64,000 bases of DNA, taken from assembly GCA_905197905.1 (NCBI GenBank), contig CAJKAP010000003.1, forward strand, positions 124,001 to 188,000. The letters are read 5' to 3'. Made by a program: the position numbers and the translations under genes. Of this stretch, positions 8,694-17,493 are shown piece by piece; position 1 is the first letter of the stretch, and every line of letters begins with the position of its first letter. Under the pieces are notes generated by a model. The model was not told the DNA's origin, did not search any database, and saw nothing but the letters and a program-made list of their open reading frames with translations. This DNA is from an uncultured Sutterella sp. GTDB taxonomy: Bacteria > Pseudomonadota > Gammaproteobacteria > Burkholderiales > Burkholderiaceae_F.

Positions 8694-10151
8694 GTGGAAA
8701 ATATTCTGATTAACTGCACGTCTCGAGAAACGCGCGTAGCGATTCTTGTCGATGGCGTGCTCCAAGACCTCTTTATTGAGCGCACCAAAGCACGTGGTCT
8801 GGTCGGCAATGTCTACTGGGGACGCATCGTGCGTGTGCTCCCTGGGATGCAAAGTGCCTTTGTCGATATTGGCTTAGAGCGTACGGCCTTTTTGCATGTC
8901 TCCGATATGCCAGAGGCGCACCAGGAAGAGGGGTCGGTGCTCCCAATTGAGCGCATCCTTCACGAAGGACAATCCGTCATGGTGCAGGTCTCCAAAGACC
9001 CCATTGGCACCAAAGGAGCACGCTTGACGACCGTGGTGTCGCTTGCTGGTCGCAAACTTGTTTACCTTCCTGGCGACAGCCATATTGGCGTTTCTCAGCG
9101 TATTGAAAGTGAAGAGCAGCGTGAAGCCCTTCGCGCCATGATGACAGCCCTGCGCCCACCTGAAGAAAAGGGCGGCTACATTATTCGTACGAGTGCTGAA
9201 GAAGGCGCAACGGAACAAGAATTTTTGGACGACATGGCCTATCTTGGCCGCCTTTGGGGCAACATCAAAGAGCGCGCAGGTAAAAGCCAAGCGCCGTCTC
9301 TGCTCTACCAAGATTTGTACCTTGATCAGCGTGTGTTGCGCGACATGGTGCACCAAAATACGGCGAGCGTTGAGGTTGATAAGCCAGAAGCTTACGAAAA
9401 ACTCATGGACTTTGCTGAGCGCTTTGTGCCGATTGCAAAAGACCGCTTGAAGCTCTACGAAGGTGACTTGCCTCTTTTTGAATTAAATGGCGTCGAGCGC
9501 GAAATTGATCGCGCCCTACAGCGTCGTGTGGACTTAAAGAGTGGGGGCTATTTGGTCTTTGATCAAACAGAAGCCATGACCACGATTGACGTCAATACTG
9601 GGGCTTACGTTGGTAAGCGCGACTTTAGCGATACGGTTTTTAAGACGAATCTTGAGGCGGCGCAAACGATTGCTCGTCAGCTACGTTTACGTAACTTGGG
9701 CGGGATTATCATCGTCGACTTTATCGATATGAGTTGCGATGAGCATCGCGAAGCGGTGTTGACCGAACTGCGTAACGCCATTTCGACTGACCGCACCCGC
9801 ATGACGGTGAGTAACTTCACGGAATTGGGCCTTGTGGAAATGACGCGTAAACGCACGCGTGAGTCGCTCGCTCATGTGCTTTGCGAGCCTTGCCCCATGT
9901 GTGAGGGGCGTGGCGAAATCCGCACGGCACGCACGATGTGCTACGAAATCATGCGCGAAATCGTGCGCTTAAATAAGCAGTATCGCCAAACAAAAGAATT
10001 TCGTATTGTCGCGAGCCGTAGCGTCATTGATATGCTCATGGAAGAAGAATCCCAAGCGCTTGAAATCTTGCAAGCGGCGGTTGAAAAACCCGTACAGCTT
10101 GAGCTTGAAACGGGTTACAGCCAAGAGCAGTACGACGTGATTCTTGCATAA
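8694..10151 (+). CDS. rng: Ribonuclease G
   Basis: RNase G is a single-strand endoribonuclease of the RNase E/G family, acting in 16S rRNA 5'-end maturation and mRNA decay. It begins ENILINCTSRETRVAIL, then an S1-like domain (VYWGRIVRVLPGMQSAFVDIG). The DNase I-like catalytic part has DQTEAMTTIDVNTGAY and IIIVDFIDM, whose aspartates bind Mg. The zinc-link CEPCPMCEGRG follows. I chose GTG 8694, which gives 485 residues against about 489 in E. coli. The frame stays open upstream to a TTG at 8619, but those residues look unlike the family. The C-terminal scaffold of RNase E is absent. Confidence 0.95.
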   Translation: MENILINCTSRETRVAILVDGVLQDLFIERTKARGLVGNVYWGRIVRVLPGMQSAFVDIGLERTAFLHVSDMPEAHQEEGSVLPIERILHEGQSVMVQVSKDPIGTKGARLTTVVSLAGRKLVYLPGDSHIGVSQRIESEEQREALRAMMTALRPPEEKGGYIIRTSAEEGATEQEFLDDMAYLGRLWGNIKERAGKSQAPSLLYQDLYLDQRVLRDMVHQNTASVEVDKPEAYEKLMDFAERFVPIAKDRLKLYEGDLPLFELNGVEREIDRALQRRVDLKSGGYLVFDQTEAMTTIDVNTGAYVGKRDFSDTVFKTNLEAAQTIARQLRLRNLGGIIIVDFIDMSCDEHREAVLTELRNAISTDRTRMTVSNFTELGLVEMTRKRTRESLAHVLCEPCPMCEGRGEIRTARTMCYEIMREIVRLNKQYRQTKEFRIVASRSVIDMLMEEESQALEILQAAVEKPVQLELETGYSQEQYDVILA

Positions 10152-10223
10152 CGAAAAAAATACTCTCCAACACATATAAACGACTCAACTAACCGAAAAG
10201 ACAGGATAAGGACACAGAAAGCA

Positions 10224-11726
10224 ATGGAGAATCCAACATTTTATTGGTACGACTTCGAGACATTTGGTTTGGATAAGGAGACCGACCGCCCCTCACAGTT
10301 CGCTGGGCAAAGAACGGATTTGTCGTTTAACCCCATTGGCGAAGGGGAGGTGTTTTATAACAAACCCTCGATGGACTATCTCCCTTCTGCGCAGAGTTGT
10401 CTTTTAACGGGCATTACCCCTCAGATCTGTATGAGTGAAGGGGTGGTGGAAAGTGAGTTCGCACAAGAGGTCTGGAACCGCTTAAATGAGCCTGGCACCA
10501 TTAGCCTCGGATACAACAGTCTCACCTTTGATGACGAGGTGGCGCGTTTTCTTTTCTGGCGCAATTTCTTAGACCCCAATAGCCATCAGAGTGAGAATGG
10601 TTGCTCGCGCTGGGATATTTATCCTCTCGTTTGCGCCGTGTGGGCATTGCGAGGCGATGGGATGAATTGGCCTCGTTGGGAAGATATTAGTGTGCGTGAC
10701 TACCCAGCAGCCGAAGGCCGTACGGGCGTTTGCATGAAGTTGGAATTTTTAACCAAGGCCAATAAGATTCCGCACAACCGTGCGCATAATGCCCTCTCTG
10801 ACGTGAACGCCACGATTGGGCTCGCCAAGAAGATCGCCGAAACGGAACCTCGCCTCTGGCAATGGGCGTTTGAACATCGCTCTAAAGAAACGATTCGCGC
10901 AGCGCTCGAAAAAGGTCCCGTACTCTGGATTCATCCGCGCTTTGGTCAAAAGCGTGGTTACGCCAAAATTGTGCAGATGATTGGGCTCAATCCCCGTAAC
11001 GAAAACGAAGTCTTTGTCTGGGACTTGGCCTATGACCCAGAAGGTCTAGCAAAGCTCTCGCAAGACGAAATTCGTGAACGCCTCTTCCCCAGTAAAGCGA
11101 AGAGAGAAGCAGGTGTGATTCCGTTGCCGATTTATCGCTTGCACGTTGATGAAGCCCCGTTTGTCTGCGACAACTTAAAAGTGTTAACGGATGAACGCGC
11201 TGCACACTTTGGCATCAATAAAGAAGGCGCTGTTGCGAACGTGCCTAAGCTTCTTTCGCTTTTGCCTTCTATGCAAAAACCGATTCACGATTGGGTGGAA
11301 GAAGCGACGCGTCCAGAACCGCTCGATGTGGACCAGGGGCTCAAGTCTGATAAAGAGCTTTCTGTCCACGATCGTGAACTTTGCAAGTTTGTCCGAGGCT
11401 ACGAACCCGAACAATTGGGTCGTGCGATTGAAGCGGGTAAATTGAAGTTTGACGATGTGCGATTGGATGTGCTTCTCGCTCGCTATCGTGCGCGTAATTG
11501 GCCAGAGTTGATGAGTGCTGAAGAGCAAAAAGAATGGAAGATTTTCTGCTCTAAGCGCCTCTTCAAGGGAGACGGGGTCAATCGTACGGTGACGGATTAC
11601 TTTAACGAAATCGACGCCTTCCAAGAGATCATCGGTGAGGATGAAGAACTCACTGCTCTGATGGATACGCTTTATACCTGGGGTGAATACGTGGGGAGCG
11701 AACTCTCCGACGAGTTACAGGAATAA
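10224..11726 (+). CDS. sbcB: Exodeoxyribonuclease I
   Basis: ExoI degrades single-stranded DNA 3' to 5' and works in mismatch repair and recombination. At 500 residues it is slightly longer than the E. coli enzyme (475). The DEDDh exonuclease motifs are present: FYWYDFETFGLD at residues 6-17 (first acidic pair), GYNSLTFDDEVARF (motif II) and HNALSDVNATIGLAK (motif III with His and Asp). The rest matches the SH3-like and helical C-terminal domains. It follows rng by 72 bp on the same strand. Confidence 0.95.
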   Translation: MENPTFYWYDFETFGLDKETDRPSQFAGQRTDLSFNPIGEGEVFYNKPSMDYLPSAQSCLLTGITPQICMSEGVVESEFAQEVWNRLNEPGTISLGYNSLTFDDEVARFLFWRNFLDPNSHQSENGCSRWDIYPLVCAVWALRGDGMNWPRWEDISVRDYPAAEGRTGVCMKLEFLTKANKIPHNRAHNALSDVNATIGLAKKIAETEPRLWQWAFEHRSKETIRAALEKGPVLWIHPRFGQKRGYAKIVQMIGLNPRNENEVFVWDLAYDPEGLAKLSQDEIRERLFPSKAKREAGVIPLPIYRLHVDEAPFVCDNLKVLTDERAAHFGINKEGAVANVPKLLSLLPSMQKPIHDWVEEATRPEPLDVDQGLKSDKELSVHDRELCKFVRGYEPEQLGRAIEAGKLKFDDVRLDVLLARYRARNWPELMSAEEQKEWKIFCSKRLFKGDGVNRTVTDYFNEIDAFQEIIGEDEELTALMDTLYTWGEYVGSELSDELQE

Positions 11727-11794
11727 AGACACAAAACAAGAAGCGCAGACGCCAACCACCAAGACAAATTTTTCATTTTTTGAGAGGACCTAAT

Positions 11795-12685
11795 ATGACT
11801 CAAAAAATTACGAAAGTGGCCTTTATTGGCCTCGGGGTCATGGGTTTTCCCATGGCAGGACATCTTCAGAAAGCGGGCTTTTCGGTGACGGTTTATAACC
11901 GCACGGCCATGAAAGCTCGCGAATGGGCGGGGGAATATGGTGGCCAATGGGCTCCCACGCCTCGCCAAGCCTCCGAAGGGGCTGAAGTCGTCTTTATGTG
12001 CGTTGGTAACGACGACGATGTGCGTAGCGTTGTTTACGGCGAAGACGGCGTTTTAGCTGGCATGACGGAAGGGACGGTCCTCGTTGACCATACAACGACG
12101 AGCGCTCGTTTATCGGAAGAACTTTTCACCGCAAGTAAACAAAAGGGGATCGACTTTATCGATGCGCCGGTCTCGGGTGGCCAGAGTGGTGCAGAAAACG
12201 GAAAACTCACGATTTTCTGCGGTGGGGAAGAAGCCGTTTTTGAGCGAATCGTTCCTGTTCTTCAAGCCTATGGCGTCTCGATGCAGTGCTTTGGTCCTGC
12301 GGGAAGCGGTCAGCGCGCCAAGATGGTGAACCAAATCTGTATCGCAGGGATCGTGGAAGCGCTCTCTGAAGGGATTGCTTTTGGGGTCAATGCGGGGCTT
12401 CCGATGGAACGCGTTATGCCGGCGTTAAACCTCGGCGCAGCAGGCTCCTGGCAGATGGAAAACCGTTCTCGCACGATGCTCGCTGGTGAATTCACCTTTG
12501 GCTTTGCCGTTGACTGGATGCGTAAAGACTTGGGCTTCGCACTTGATGAAGCCAAGCGCAACGGTTCTGAATTGCCTCTTGTCGCGCTCGTTGATAAGTT
12601 TTACGGCGAAGTGCAAGAAGCGGGTGGCGGCCGTTGGGATACCTCTTCCTTGATTACCCGCCTTCCACAAAATGGCAAGAAATAG
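11795..12685 (+). CDS. NAD(P)-dependent beta-hydroxyacid dehydrogenase (GarR/MmsB family)
   Basis: A 296-residue oxidoreductase of the 3-hydroxyisobutyrate / tartronate semialdehyde reductase family. The N-terminal Rossmann motif is VAFIGLGVMGFPMAGHL, the substrate loop is DAPVSGGQSGAENGKL, and the catalytic-lysine region is SGQRAKMVNQICIAG (K in the family's K..NN position). The ATG at 11795 has AGAGGA six bases upstream, preferred over the in-frame TTG at 11780. It sits alone between sbcB and glnS. The substrate is not evident; tartronate semialdehyde, 3-hydroxyisobutyrate and succinic semialdehyde are all possible. Confidence 0.88.
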   Translation: MTQKITKVAFIGLGVMGFPMAGHLQKAGFSVTVYNRTAMKAREWAGEYGGQWAPTPRQASEGAEVVFMCVGNDDDVRSVVYGEDGVLAGMTEGTVLVDHTTTSARLSEELFTASKQKGIDFIDAPVSGGQSGAENGKLTIFCGGEEAVFERIVPVLQAYGVSMQCFGPAGSGQRAKMVNQICIAGIVEALSEGIAFGVNAGLPMERVMPALNLGAAGSWQMENRSRTMLAGEFTFGFAVDWMRKDLGFALDEAKRNGSELPLVALVDKFYGEVQEAGGGRWDTSSLITRLPQNGKK

Positions 12686-12694
12686 CCAAAGTGG

Positions 12695-12721
12695 GTGAAC
12701 TTTAGCCATCTTTGCTAAAAT
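12695..12721 (+). promoter_or_regulatory. Candidate sigma70 promoter of glnS
   Basis: An extended -10 element, TGC then TAAAAT at 12716-12721, has a weak -35 (GTGAAC, 12695-12700) with a 15-bp spacer. The same GCTAAAAT core recurs upstream of argH and greB. Confidence 0.45.
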
Positions 12722-12752
12722 AGATTAATTATTGTGACAAAAAGAGCTTCAT

Positions 12753-12781
12753 CCACTCTCTTTGCTCCTAAAAGAGAGTGG
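12753..12781 (+). other. Stable hairpin in the glnS leader
   Basis: An 11-bp perfect stem (12753-12763 with 12771-12781) and a 7-base loop lie about 100 bases upstream of glnS, downstream of its candidate promoter. No T-run follows on the plus strand, so a simple terminator is unlikely. It may stabilise or regulate the leader. Confidence 0.5.
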
Positions 12782-12828
12782 TGAGAGCCTGTCATCAATC
12801 AGCATGGTAGAGGTTGAAACACGCCCAT

Positions 12829-12879
12829 ATGGCTGCAGCCTCGCTCAAGAAAAATCTTTTTCGTTTTGGAAAAAAATAA
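12829..12879 (+). other. Possible 16-codon leader ORF abutting glnS
   Basis: The reading frame ATG 12829 to TAA 12877-12879 encodes MAAASLKKNLFRFGKK and its stop directly abuts the glnS ATG at 12880. The ribosome-binding site is poor and the composition is not diagnostic, so translation is uncertain; an overlapping frame from ATG 12804 is equally open. Confidence 0.25.
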
Positions 12880-14949
12880 ATGAGTTCTGACACCGTCACG
12901 CCTGATACCCCTCAGACGACCAATTTTATTCGAAACATCATCGAGGACGATCTCGCGAATCACGCCAATGAGCCTCGCCTCTGGTGCGGTCATCCTGCCC
13001 CTTATTCCGAACAGGAAAAGGGTCAAGTCGATACCGCTAAGATCCGTACTCGTTTCCCGCCGGAACCCAATGGCTACTTGCACATTGGTCACGCGAAGAG
13101 TATTTGTCTGAATTTCGGCTTAGCCCGCATGTATGGCGGCGCTTGCCATATGCGTTTTGACGATACGAATCCTGAAAAGGAAGATCAGGAGTACGTTGAC
13201 GGTATCAAAGATAGCGTGCGCTGGTTGGGCTTTGACTGGAAGTATGAAGGCGAAACGAACCTCTACTTCGCGAGCTCCTACTTTGACTACATGTACGCCT
13301 TTGCGGAACATTTGATCAAGACGGGTTACGCCTACGTGGATGAGCAGAGCGCAGATGAAATGCGCGAAAGCCGTGGCACCTTGCGTGAACCAGGCCGCAA
13401 TTCGCCTTATCGCGAACGCTCGATCGAAGAAAACCTTCGCCTTTTCCATGAAATGCGCGACGGGAAGCACGCCGAAGGCTCTATGGTCTTGCGTGCCAAG
13501 ATCGATATGGCAAGCCCCAACATGAATTTGCGTGATCCAGCGATCTATCGTATTCGCTTTGCGGAACACCATGCGACGGGGAACCGTTGGTGCGTCTACC
13601 CGATGTACACCTTCGCTCACCCGATCGAAGACTCCTTGGAAAACATCACCCACTCGATTTGTACGTTGGAGTTTGAAGACCAGCGTGCCTTCTACGATTG
13701 GGCCTTGGAACGTATTATTCCGGTGCTTCGTACCCCGCAGTACGAAGAAGCTTTGACGATCTTGCGCCAGATGGCCGCAGGGGAAGACGCTCGTGCGCTT
13801 GACTTTGTCGCGCGCTTGGTCGCCGCAGCTCCTCAGAAGCTTGGCAACAGCTTGCCTGAAGAAAAAGCCAAAGCCATCATCGCTTCTTGGAACGGTGTGG
13901 TCCCGACGGAATTTGACGATAGCGTTGCAGAGCTCTTTGCCTTGATTCTGGAATTCCCAGAAAACTTCACGCCAGTGATGCAGGCAGGGTTAACGGCTGT
14001 GCGCCCGAACTTCTTCTTGCTCTCTCACCAGTATGAATTCAACCGCTTGAACCTCACCTATGTGGTGGTGAGTAAGCGCAAATTGATTCAGCTCGTGAAA
14101 GAAGGCCATGTGGACGGCTGGGACGACCCACGTATGCCAACGATTGTGGGCTTGCGTCGTCGTGGCTACACGCCAGAAAGTATGCAGCTCTTTGCAGAAC
14201 GTTGTGGTGTCTCGAAAGTGGCTGGCGGTTGGATTGATTACTCGGTCCTCGAGCAGGCCTTGCGTGAAGACTTGGAAGAATGCGCAGAACGCCGTGTGGC
14301 AGTGATGCGTCCTTTGAAGCTCATCATCGACAACTATCCAGAGGATTTACAGGAAACCCTTGAAGCGCAGAACCATCCGCAGCACCCAGAAATGGGCTCT
14401 CGCGAAATTACGTTCTCGAAAGAACTTTGGATTGAAGAAGAAGACTTTGCTGAAGTGCCACCGAAGGGCTATCGTCGCTTGACGATCCCAACAGATGGCT
14501 CTGAAGCGAAGCCCGTTCGCCTGCGCTATGGCTACGTGGTCGTGCCGACGTCGTTTGATAAGGACGAATCGGGTAAGGTTGTCGCAGTGCATGCCAAGTA
14601 TCTCCCAGAAACGAAGTCTGGTACGGACGGCTCGATGTCCGTGAAGACCAAGGCGACGATTCACTGGTTGGATGCCAAGACGGCTGTGCCTGCGGAAATC
14701 CGCGTCTACGATCGCCTCTTTAACGTCCCGCATCCTGACGAAGGGGAAGGCAACTTCTTGGATCGTTTAACGCCCAACTCGAAGGAAGTCTTGGCTTCTT
14801 ACGTGGAACCCGCTGCCGCGGACGTTGCTGCAGACACGAAGTTCCAGTTTGAACGCAATGGCTACTTTGTGGCCGACCGTGAAGACCATACCGCAGAAAA
14901 GCCGGTCTTCAACTTGGCCGTTGGCTTACGTGATTCTTGGGGAAAGTAA
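12880..14949 (+). CDS. glnS: Glutaminyl-tRNA synthetase with internal insertion
   Basis: Charges tRNA-Gln with glutamine. The class I core is intact: PEPNGYLHIGHAKS near residue 60 (HIGH) and VVVSKRKL near 395 (KMSKS counterpart), with the C-terminal anticodon-binding barrels ending FQFERNGYF and VGLRDSW. The protein is 689 residues, against about 554 in E. coli. Most of the excess is one in-frame, mainly helical segment of about 97 residues (roughly 287-383), lying between the strand equivalent to IPV and the QYEFNRLNL motif. QYE occurs at both edges of the segment. The ATG follows a weak site and abuts a possible leader ORF. Confidence 0.96.
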   Translation: MSSDTVTPDTPQTTNFIRNIIEDDLANHANEPRLWCGHPAPYSEQEKGQVDTAKIRTRFPPEPNGYLHIGHAKSICLNFGLARMYGGACHMRFDDTNPEKEDQEYVDGIKDSVRWLGFDWKYEGETNLYFASSYFDYMYAFAEHLIKTGYAYVDEQSADEMRESRGTLREPGRNSPYRERSIEENLRLFHEMRDGKHAEGSMVLRAKIDMASPNMNLRDPAIYRIRFAEHHATGNRWCVYPMYTFAHPIEDSLENITHSICTLEFEDQRAFYDWALERIIPVLRTPQYEEALTILRQMAAGEDARALDFVARLVAAAPQKLGNSLPEEKAKAIIASWNGVVPTEFDDSVAELFALILEFPENFTPVMQAGLTAVRPNFFLLSHQYEFNRLNLTYVVVSKRKLIQLVKEGHVDGWDDPRMPTIVGLRRRGYTPESMQLFAERCGVSKVAGGWIDYSVLEQALREDLEECAERRVAVMRPLKLIIDNYPEDLQETLEAQNHPQHPEMGSREITFSKELWIEEEDFAEVPPKGYRRLTIPTDGSEAKPVRLRYGYVVVPTSFDKDESGKVVAVHAKYLPETKSGTDGSMSVKTKATIHWLDAKTAVPAEIRVYDRLFNVPHPDEGEGNFLDRLTPNSKEVLASYVEPAAADVAADTKFQFERNGYFVADREDHTAEKPVFNLAVGLRDSWGK

Positions 14950-14970
14950 TTCCCACCATTAATTGATCGC

Positions 14971-15004
14971 GAATGGGTGGTTTGACCAAGCCACCCATTC
15001 TGTT
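14971..15004 (+). terminator. Terminator after glnS
   Basis: A 10-bp perfect stem (14971-14980 with 14991-15000) around a 10-base loop, followed by TGTT, 21 bases after the glnS stop. Confidence 0.75.
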
Positions 15005-15042
15005 AACTAGACCATCTATTTATTGATTTTTCTTCACTACCG

Positions 15043-16698
15043 ATGAAAAAGCGATTTCTTCGATTCTTCCGTGCGAGTCTTTTCCCGCTCACTGTTGTCC
15101 TCTTCTTTTTGCTTGTTCGCTACATGCTGGGTTATTCGCCCACTTGGGCAGTGGTGCGCGATGCGCTTTGCGGCTTTGCAATTGCCATTCTTCTTCTGAA
15201 GCTCTTTAACGCTTGGGGTTTTCGAATTTACCTTGGGCTCTGGGCGCTCTTGGCGCTGGGCTACGGCGCTGTGGGATTGACCTATGGAGCGGTCGATAAA
15301 AACGCGATTGTGGCCCTAATGACGACGAACCCAGAAGAAGCACGGGAATTCTTGGTCTTAATGCCACGCTTTGTGTTTGGCTTTTATGCCGCGCTGATTG
15401 CGCTTTACGGGCTTCTCTGGTGGTGGAGTGGCATTAAACGCAAGGGTTTCTTAGACAAAGTCGGCACCATTCGTCGCTTAGATCCTTATCGCAAAGGACG
15501 CTGGGTTGCGATTGCGCTCGGGATTCTTGTGGTGGTCAACGGCGCATCGGTGGTGCGTGCGCTCATTAAAGATATGCCAGGGCTTCACATCTGGCGCATC
15601 AACGAGGTGGTGCTTGCGCGCGATGTGGTGAAGTCCTACCTTGACATTCAGCATGACGATAAACAGCGCTCGATTTTTGCCAAAACGGTGCATTGGAATG
15701 TTGCGCCGCTTAAAACACCGACCTTGCCCGAGTGCGACACCTGTGTGCTCGTCATGGGAGAGAGTGTGCGCGCTGACTTTATGGGCGCATTTGGTGCACC
15801 GTGGGCTAATACGCCATGGATGAGCGCACAGCCTGGGATTAAGATGACAGACTTTTTGTCGCCAGGCTACGCCACGGTTCCGTCGCTCGCCGTTGAACTT
15901 TTTGCGCCGAACCCTAAGGGTGTTGCTCCTTTTGGCGACAACATCATCACGCTCGCGAAAAAAGGTGGTTTTGAAACCGCTTGGTTCTCGAACCAGAAAA
16001 AGCGCAGTGCAGATGACTCTCCCATTACGATGGTTTCAACCTTTGCGGACCACGCGTACTTTACAGAAGACGACCCCACGGTGTTGCGTTCTGATGAAGC
16101 ATTGCTCTCGCCCATTGCAGAGTATGTGAAAGAAAGCAAACTCGGAACAAAGCGCTTTATTTTCGTGCACCTTTATGGCTCGCACCCGATTGCCTGCAAT
16201 CGTACGGGCGGGAAATACACGGAGTGGTTTGAGTCTGAAGAGCTCTCTTGCTACATCGAATCGATTCGCCGTACGGATACGCTTCTGAAAAATCTGGCAG
16301 AGACGCTAAATAACACGCCTAGTGCAGGGAACTGGAGCATTCTCTACACTTCGGACCATGGACTCCACTTTATGGAAACGGGGGAGGGTTGGGTATTGAA
16401 GCACGCAGGCGAATTGCAGGATTCCTTTAAAGTGCTTTTCTTTGTGACGGGTTCGAATTGGAAAACCGCTAGCGTTGTTACGGAGCAGCGAAGCGGGCGC
16501 TACTTTAGTTTGATGGTAGCTGAGTGGCTGGGACTTAAAGCCTCTGGTCCCTTTAAAGCGCCCGTGTGCGATTGGTATAAGTCAGAAGTCTGTGAAGACC
16601 AAAACCAAGTGCGTATCGGTTATAAGGCATTCCAGCCAATTGAGAACTTGAAATCGTATTCGGTCACGGACTTTATGCGCGATCATCCCCAAAAGTAG
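15043..16698 (+). CDS. Phosphoethanolamine transferase (EptA/CptA-type, sulfatase fold)
   Basis: A 551-residue inner-membrane enzyme that probably transfers phosphoethanolamine to LPS. Residues 1-190 hold about five transmembrane helices. The periplasmic alkaline-phosphatase-like domain begins CDTCVLVMGESVRADFMGAF, the metal-binding E of the family's MGE motif, and is followed by NTPWM (nucleophile-Thr region). Later come HLYGSHP and ILYTSDHGLHF (D and H ligands) and paired cysteines such as CDTC, as in EptA. It is monocistronic, flanked by the glnS terminator and a long gap. Lipid A versus core as acceptor cannot be decided. Confidence 0.85.
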   Translation: MKKRFLRFFRASLFPLTVVLFFLLVRYMLGYSPTWAVVRDALCGFAIAILLLKLFNAWGFRIYLGLWALLALGYGAVGLTYGAVDKNAIVALMTTNPEEAREFLVLMPRFVFGFYAALIALYGLLWWWSGIKRKGFLDKVGTIRRLDPYRKGRWVAIALGILVVVNGASVVRALIKDMPGLHIWRINEVVLARDVVKSYLDIQHDDKQRSIFAKTVHWNVAPLKTPTLPECDTCVLVMGESVRADFMGAFGAPWANTPWMSAQPGIKMTDFLSPGYATVPSLAVELFAPNPKGVAPFGDNIITLAKKGGFETAWFSNQKKRSADDSPITMVSTFADHAYFTEDDPTVLRSDEALLSPIAEYVKESKLGTKRFIFVHLYGSHPIACNRTGGKYTEWFESEELSCYIESIRRTDTLLKNLAETLNNTPSAGNWSILYTSDHGLHFMETGEGWVLKHAGELQDSFKVLFFVTGSNWKTASVVTEQRSGRYFSLMVAEWLGLKASGPFKAPVCDWYKSEVCEDQNQVRIGYKAFQPIENLKSYSVTDFMRDHPQK

Positions 16699-16927
16699 CG
16701 ACCATCATTTTGTCGAAATCACGTCAAAAATGGTGAGTTGTGGTGAGTTCGCAACAAGGATTTTGTAACTTTTCATTGGTGAACGGGAGTCTTTCTTTTT
16801 AGAATGTGCTCCCGCTTAGTATTTGCAAAGGCTTGAGCGAGTAGGAAGTGCTTGAAATGAGACTTGTTTACTCGGGTTTTTCCCTCTCTCAAAGGTGGTG
16901 CAACTAAAAAATGTCACTGAGAGAGCG
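16699..16927. other. Gene-free stretch after the PEtN transferase
   Basis: No credible ORF is present. An imperfect hairpin (16701-16712 with 16725-16734) follows the upstream stop codon but lacks a T-run. An 8-bp inverted repeat (16884-16891 with 16918-16925) sits directly upstream of the next promoter and could be an operator. Confidence 0.4.
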
Positions 16928-16956
16928 TTCGACTTTTTCTTCTATTGTGGTAATAT
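16928..16956 (+). promoter_or_regulatory. Candidate sigma70 promoter for the FMN-binding protein gene
   Basis: The extended -10 TGG-TAATAT has its hexamer at 16951-16956, and a weak -35-like TTCGAC lies at 16928-16933 with a 17-bp spacer. Transcription would start near 16963 and give a leader of about 150 bases. Confidence 0.55.
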
Positions 16957-16962
16957 CATTCT

Positions 16963-17112
16963 CGCTCCGTTAAGGAGTTTGTACTCTCGACAAACATAGT
17001 CTCCTAACGGTCAAAGGTGAGAGGCTTTTCTCCCACCGACGTTACCCTCATAAGACACGATTCCCCGTGTTGAGGTGACGGAAATAACAACAAATTATTT
17101 GAGGTTATCATT
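16963..17112 (+). ncRNA. Structured 5' leader (three hairpins), possible cis-regulatory RNA
   Basis: Three consecutive hairpins fill the leader. Hairpin 1 is 16967-17010, with stems CCGTT/AACGG, AGGAG/CTCCT and TTTGT/ACAAA and small bulges. Hairpin 2 is 17016-17037, an 8-bp stem with one mismatch. Hairpin 3 is 17040-17080, about 10 bp with one wobble and one bulge, then an inner ACACG/CGTGT helix. The GAGG ribosome-binding site at 17101-17104 stays free. It does not match the FMN (RFN) riboswitch consensus. Regulation is inferred only from the structure and length. Confidence 0.45.
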
Positions 17113-17442
17113 ATGAAGAAGTTGATCGTTGTTGCTGCCGCTGCTCTCCTTGCTGCTGGTGCTGCTCAGGCCGCTTACAAAGACGGTTCCTACACTGGCG
17201 AAGGCCAGGGTCGTGCTTCCAAGATCCAGGTTCAAGTGGATGTCAAGGGTGGCAAGATCGCTGACGTTAAGGTTGTCAAGCACGGTGAAACCGACATGAT
17301 CATCGGCGCTGCTCAGGAAGAAATGCTCCCGAAGATCGTTGAAAAGAACGGTGTTGACGGTGTTGATAACGCCGCCGGTGCTACGCTCTCCAGCGAAGGC
17401 ATCCGCGCCGCTGTTAAGGATGCTCTTTCCAAGGCTCAGTAA
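17113..17442 (+). CDS. Small exported FMN-binding-domain protein
   Basis: A 109-residue protein with a clear signal peptide (KK then a 15-residue hydrophobic stretch, cleavage after AQA near residue 21). The mature part is an FMN_bind domain: YKDGSYTGEGQG at the start and the GATLSSEGIRAAVKDAL motif at the end. In this family the Thr of the (S/T)GAT-type motif receives FMN covalently through ApbE; here it is AGATLSS, so Thr of GAT is the likely acceptor. Codons are strongly biased (GCT, AAG, GTT), suggesting high expression. The apbE gene follows. A role as a periplasmic flavin electron carrier is inferred. Confidence 0.9.
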   Translation: MKKLIVVAAAALLAAGAAQAAYKDGSYTGEGQGRASKIQVQVDVKGGKIADVKVVKHGETDMIIGAAQEEMLPKIVEKNGVDGVDNAAGATLSSEGIRAAVKDALSKAQ

Positions 17443-17446
17443 TAGC

Positions 17447-17490
17447 TTGAGGCTTCCGGTTAGTGCTTAACTGACTAACCCATTCCTCAA
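17447..17490 (+). other. Hairpin just after the FMN-binding protein gene
   Basis: Stem TTGAGG/CCTCAA (17447-17452 with 17485-17490) encloses a 7-bp stem GGTTAGT/ACTAACC (17458-17464 with 17474-17480). No T-run follows; it may protect the mRNA 3' end. Confidence 0.5.
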
Positions 17491-17493
17491 ACC

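Noticed and set aside
16963..17112. FMN riboswitch (RFN element) ahead of the FMN-binding protein
   Set aside because: The conserved RFN blocks (GGGGCAGGGUGAAAUUCCC-type and the six-stem junction) are not present; only simple consecutive hairpins are seen.
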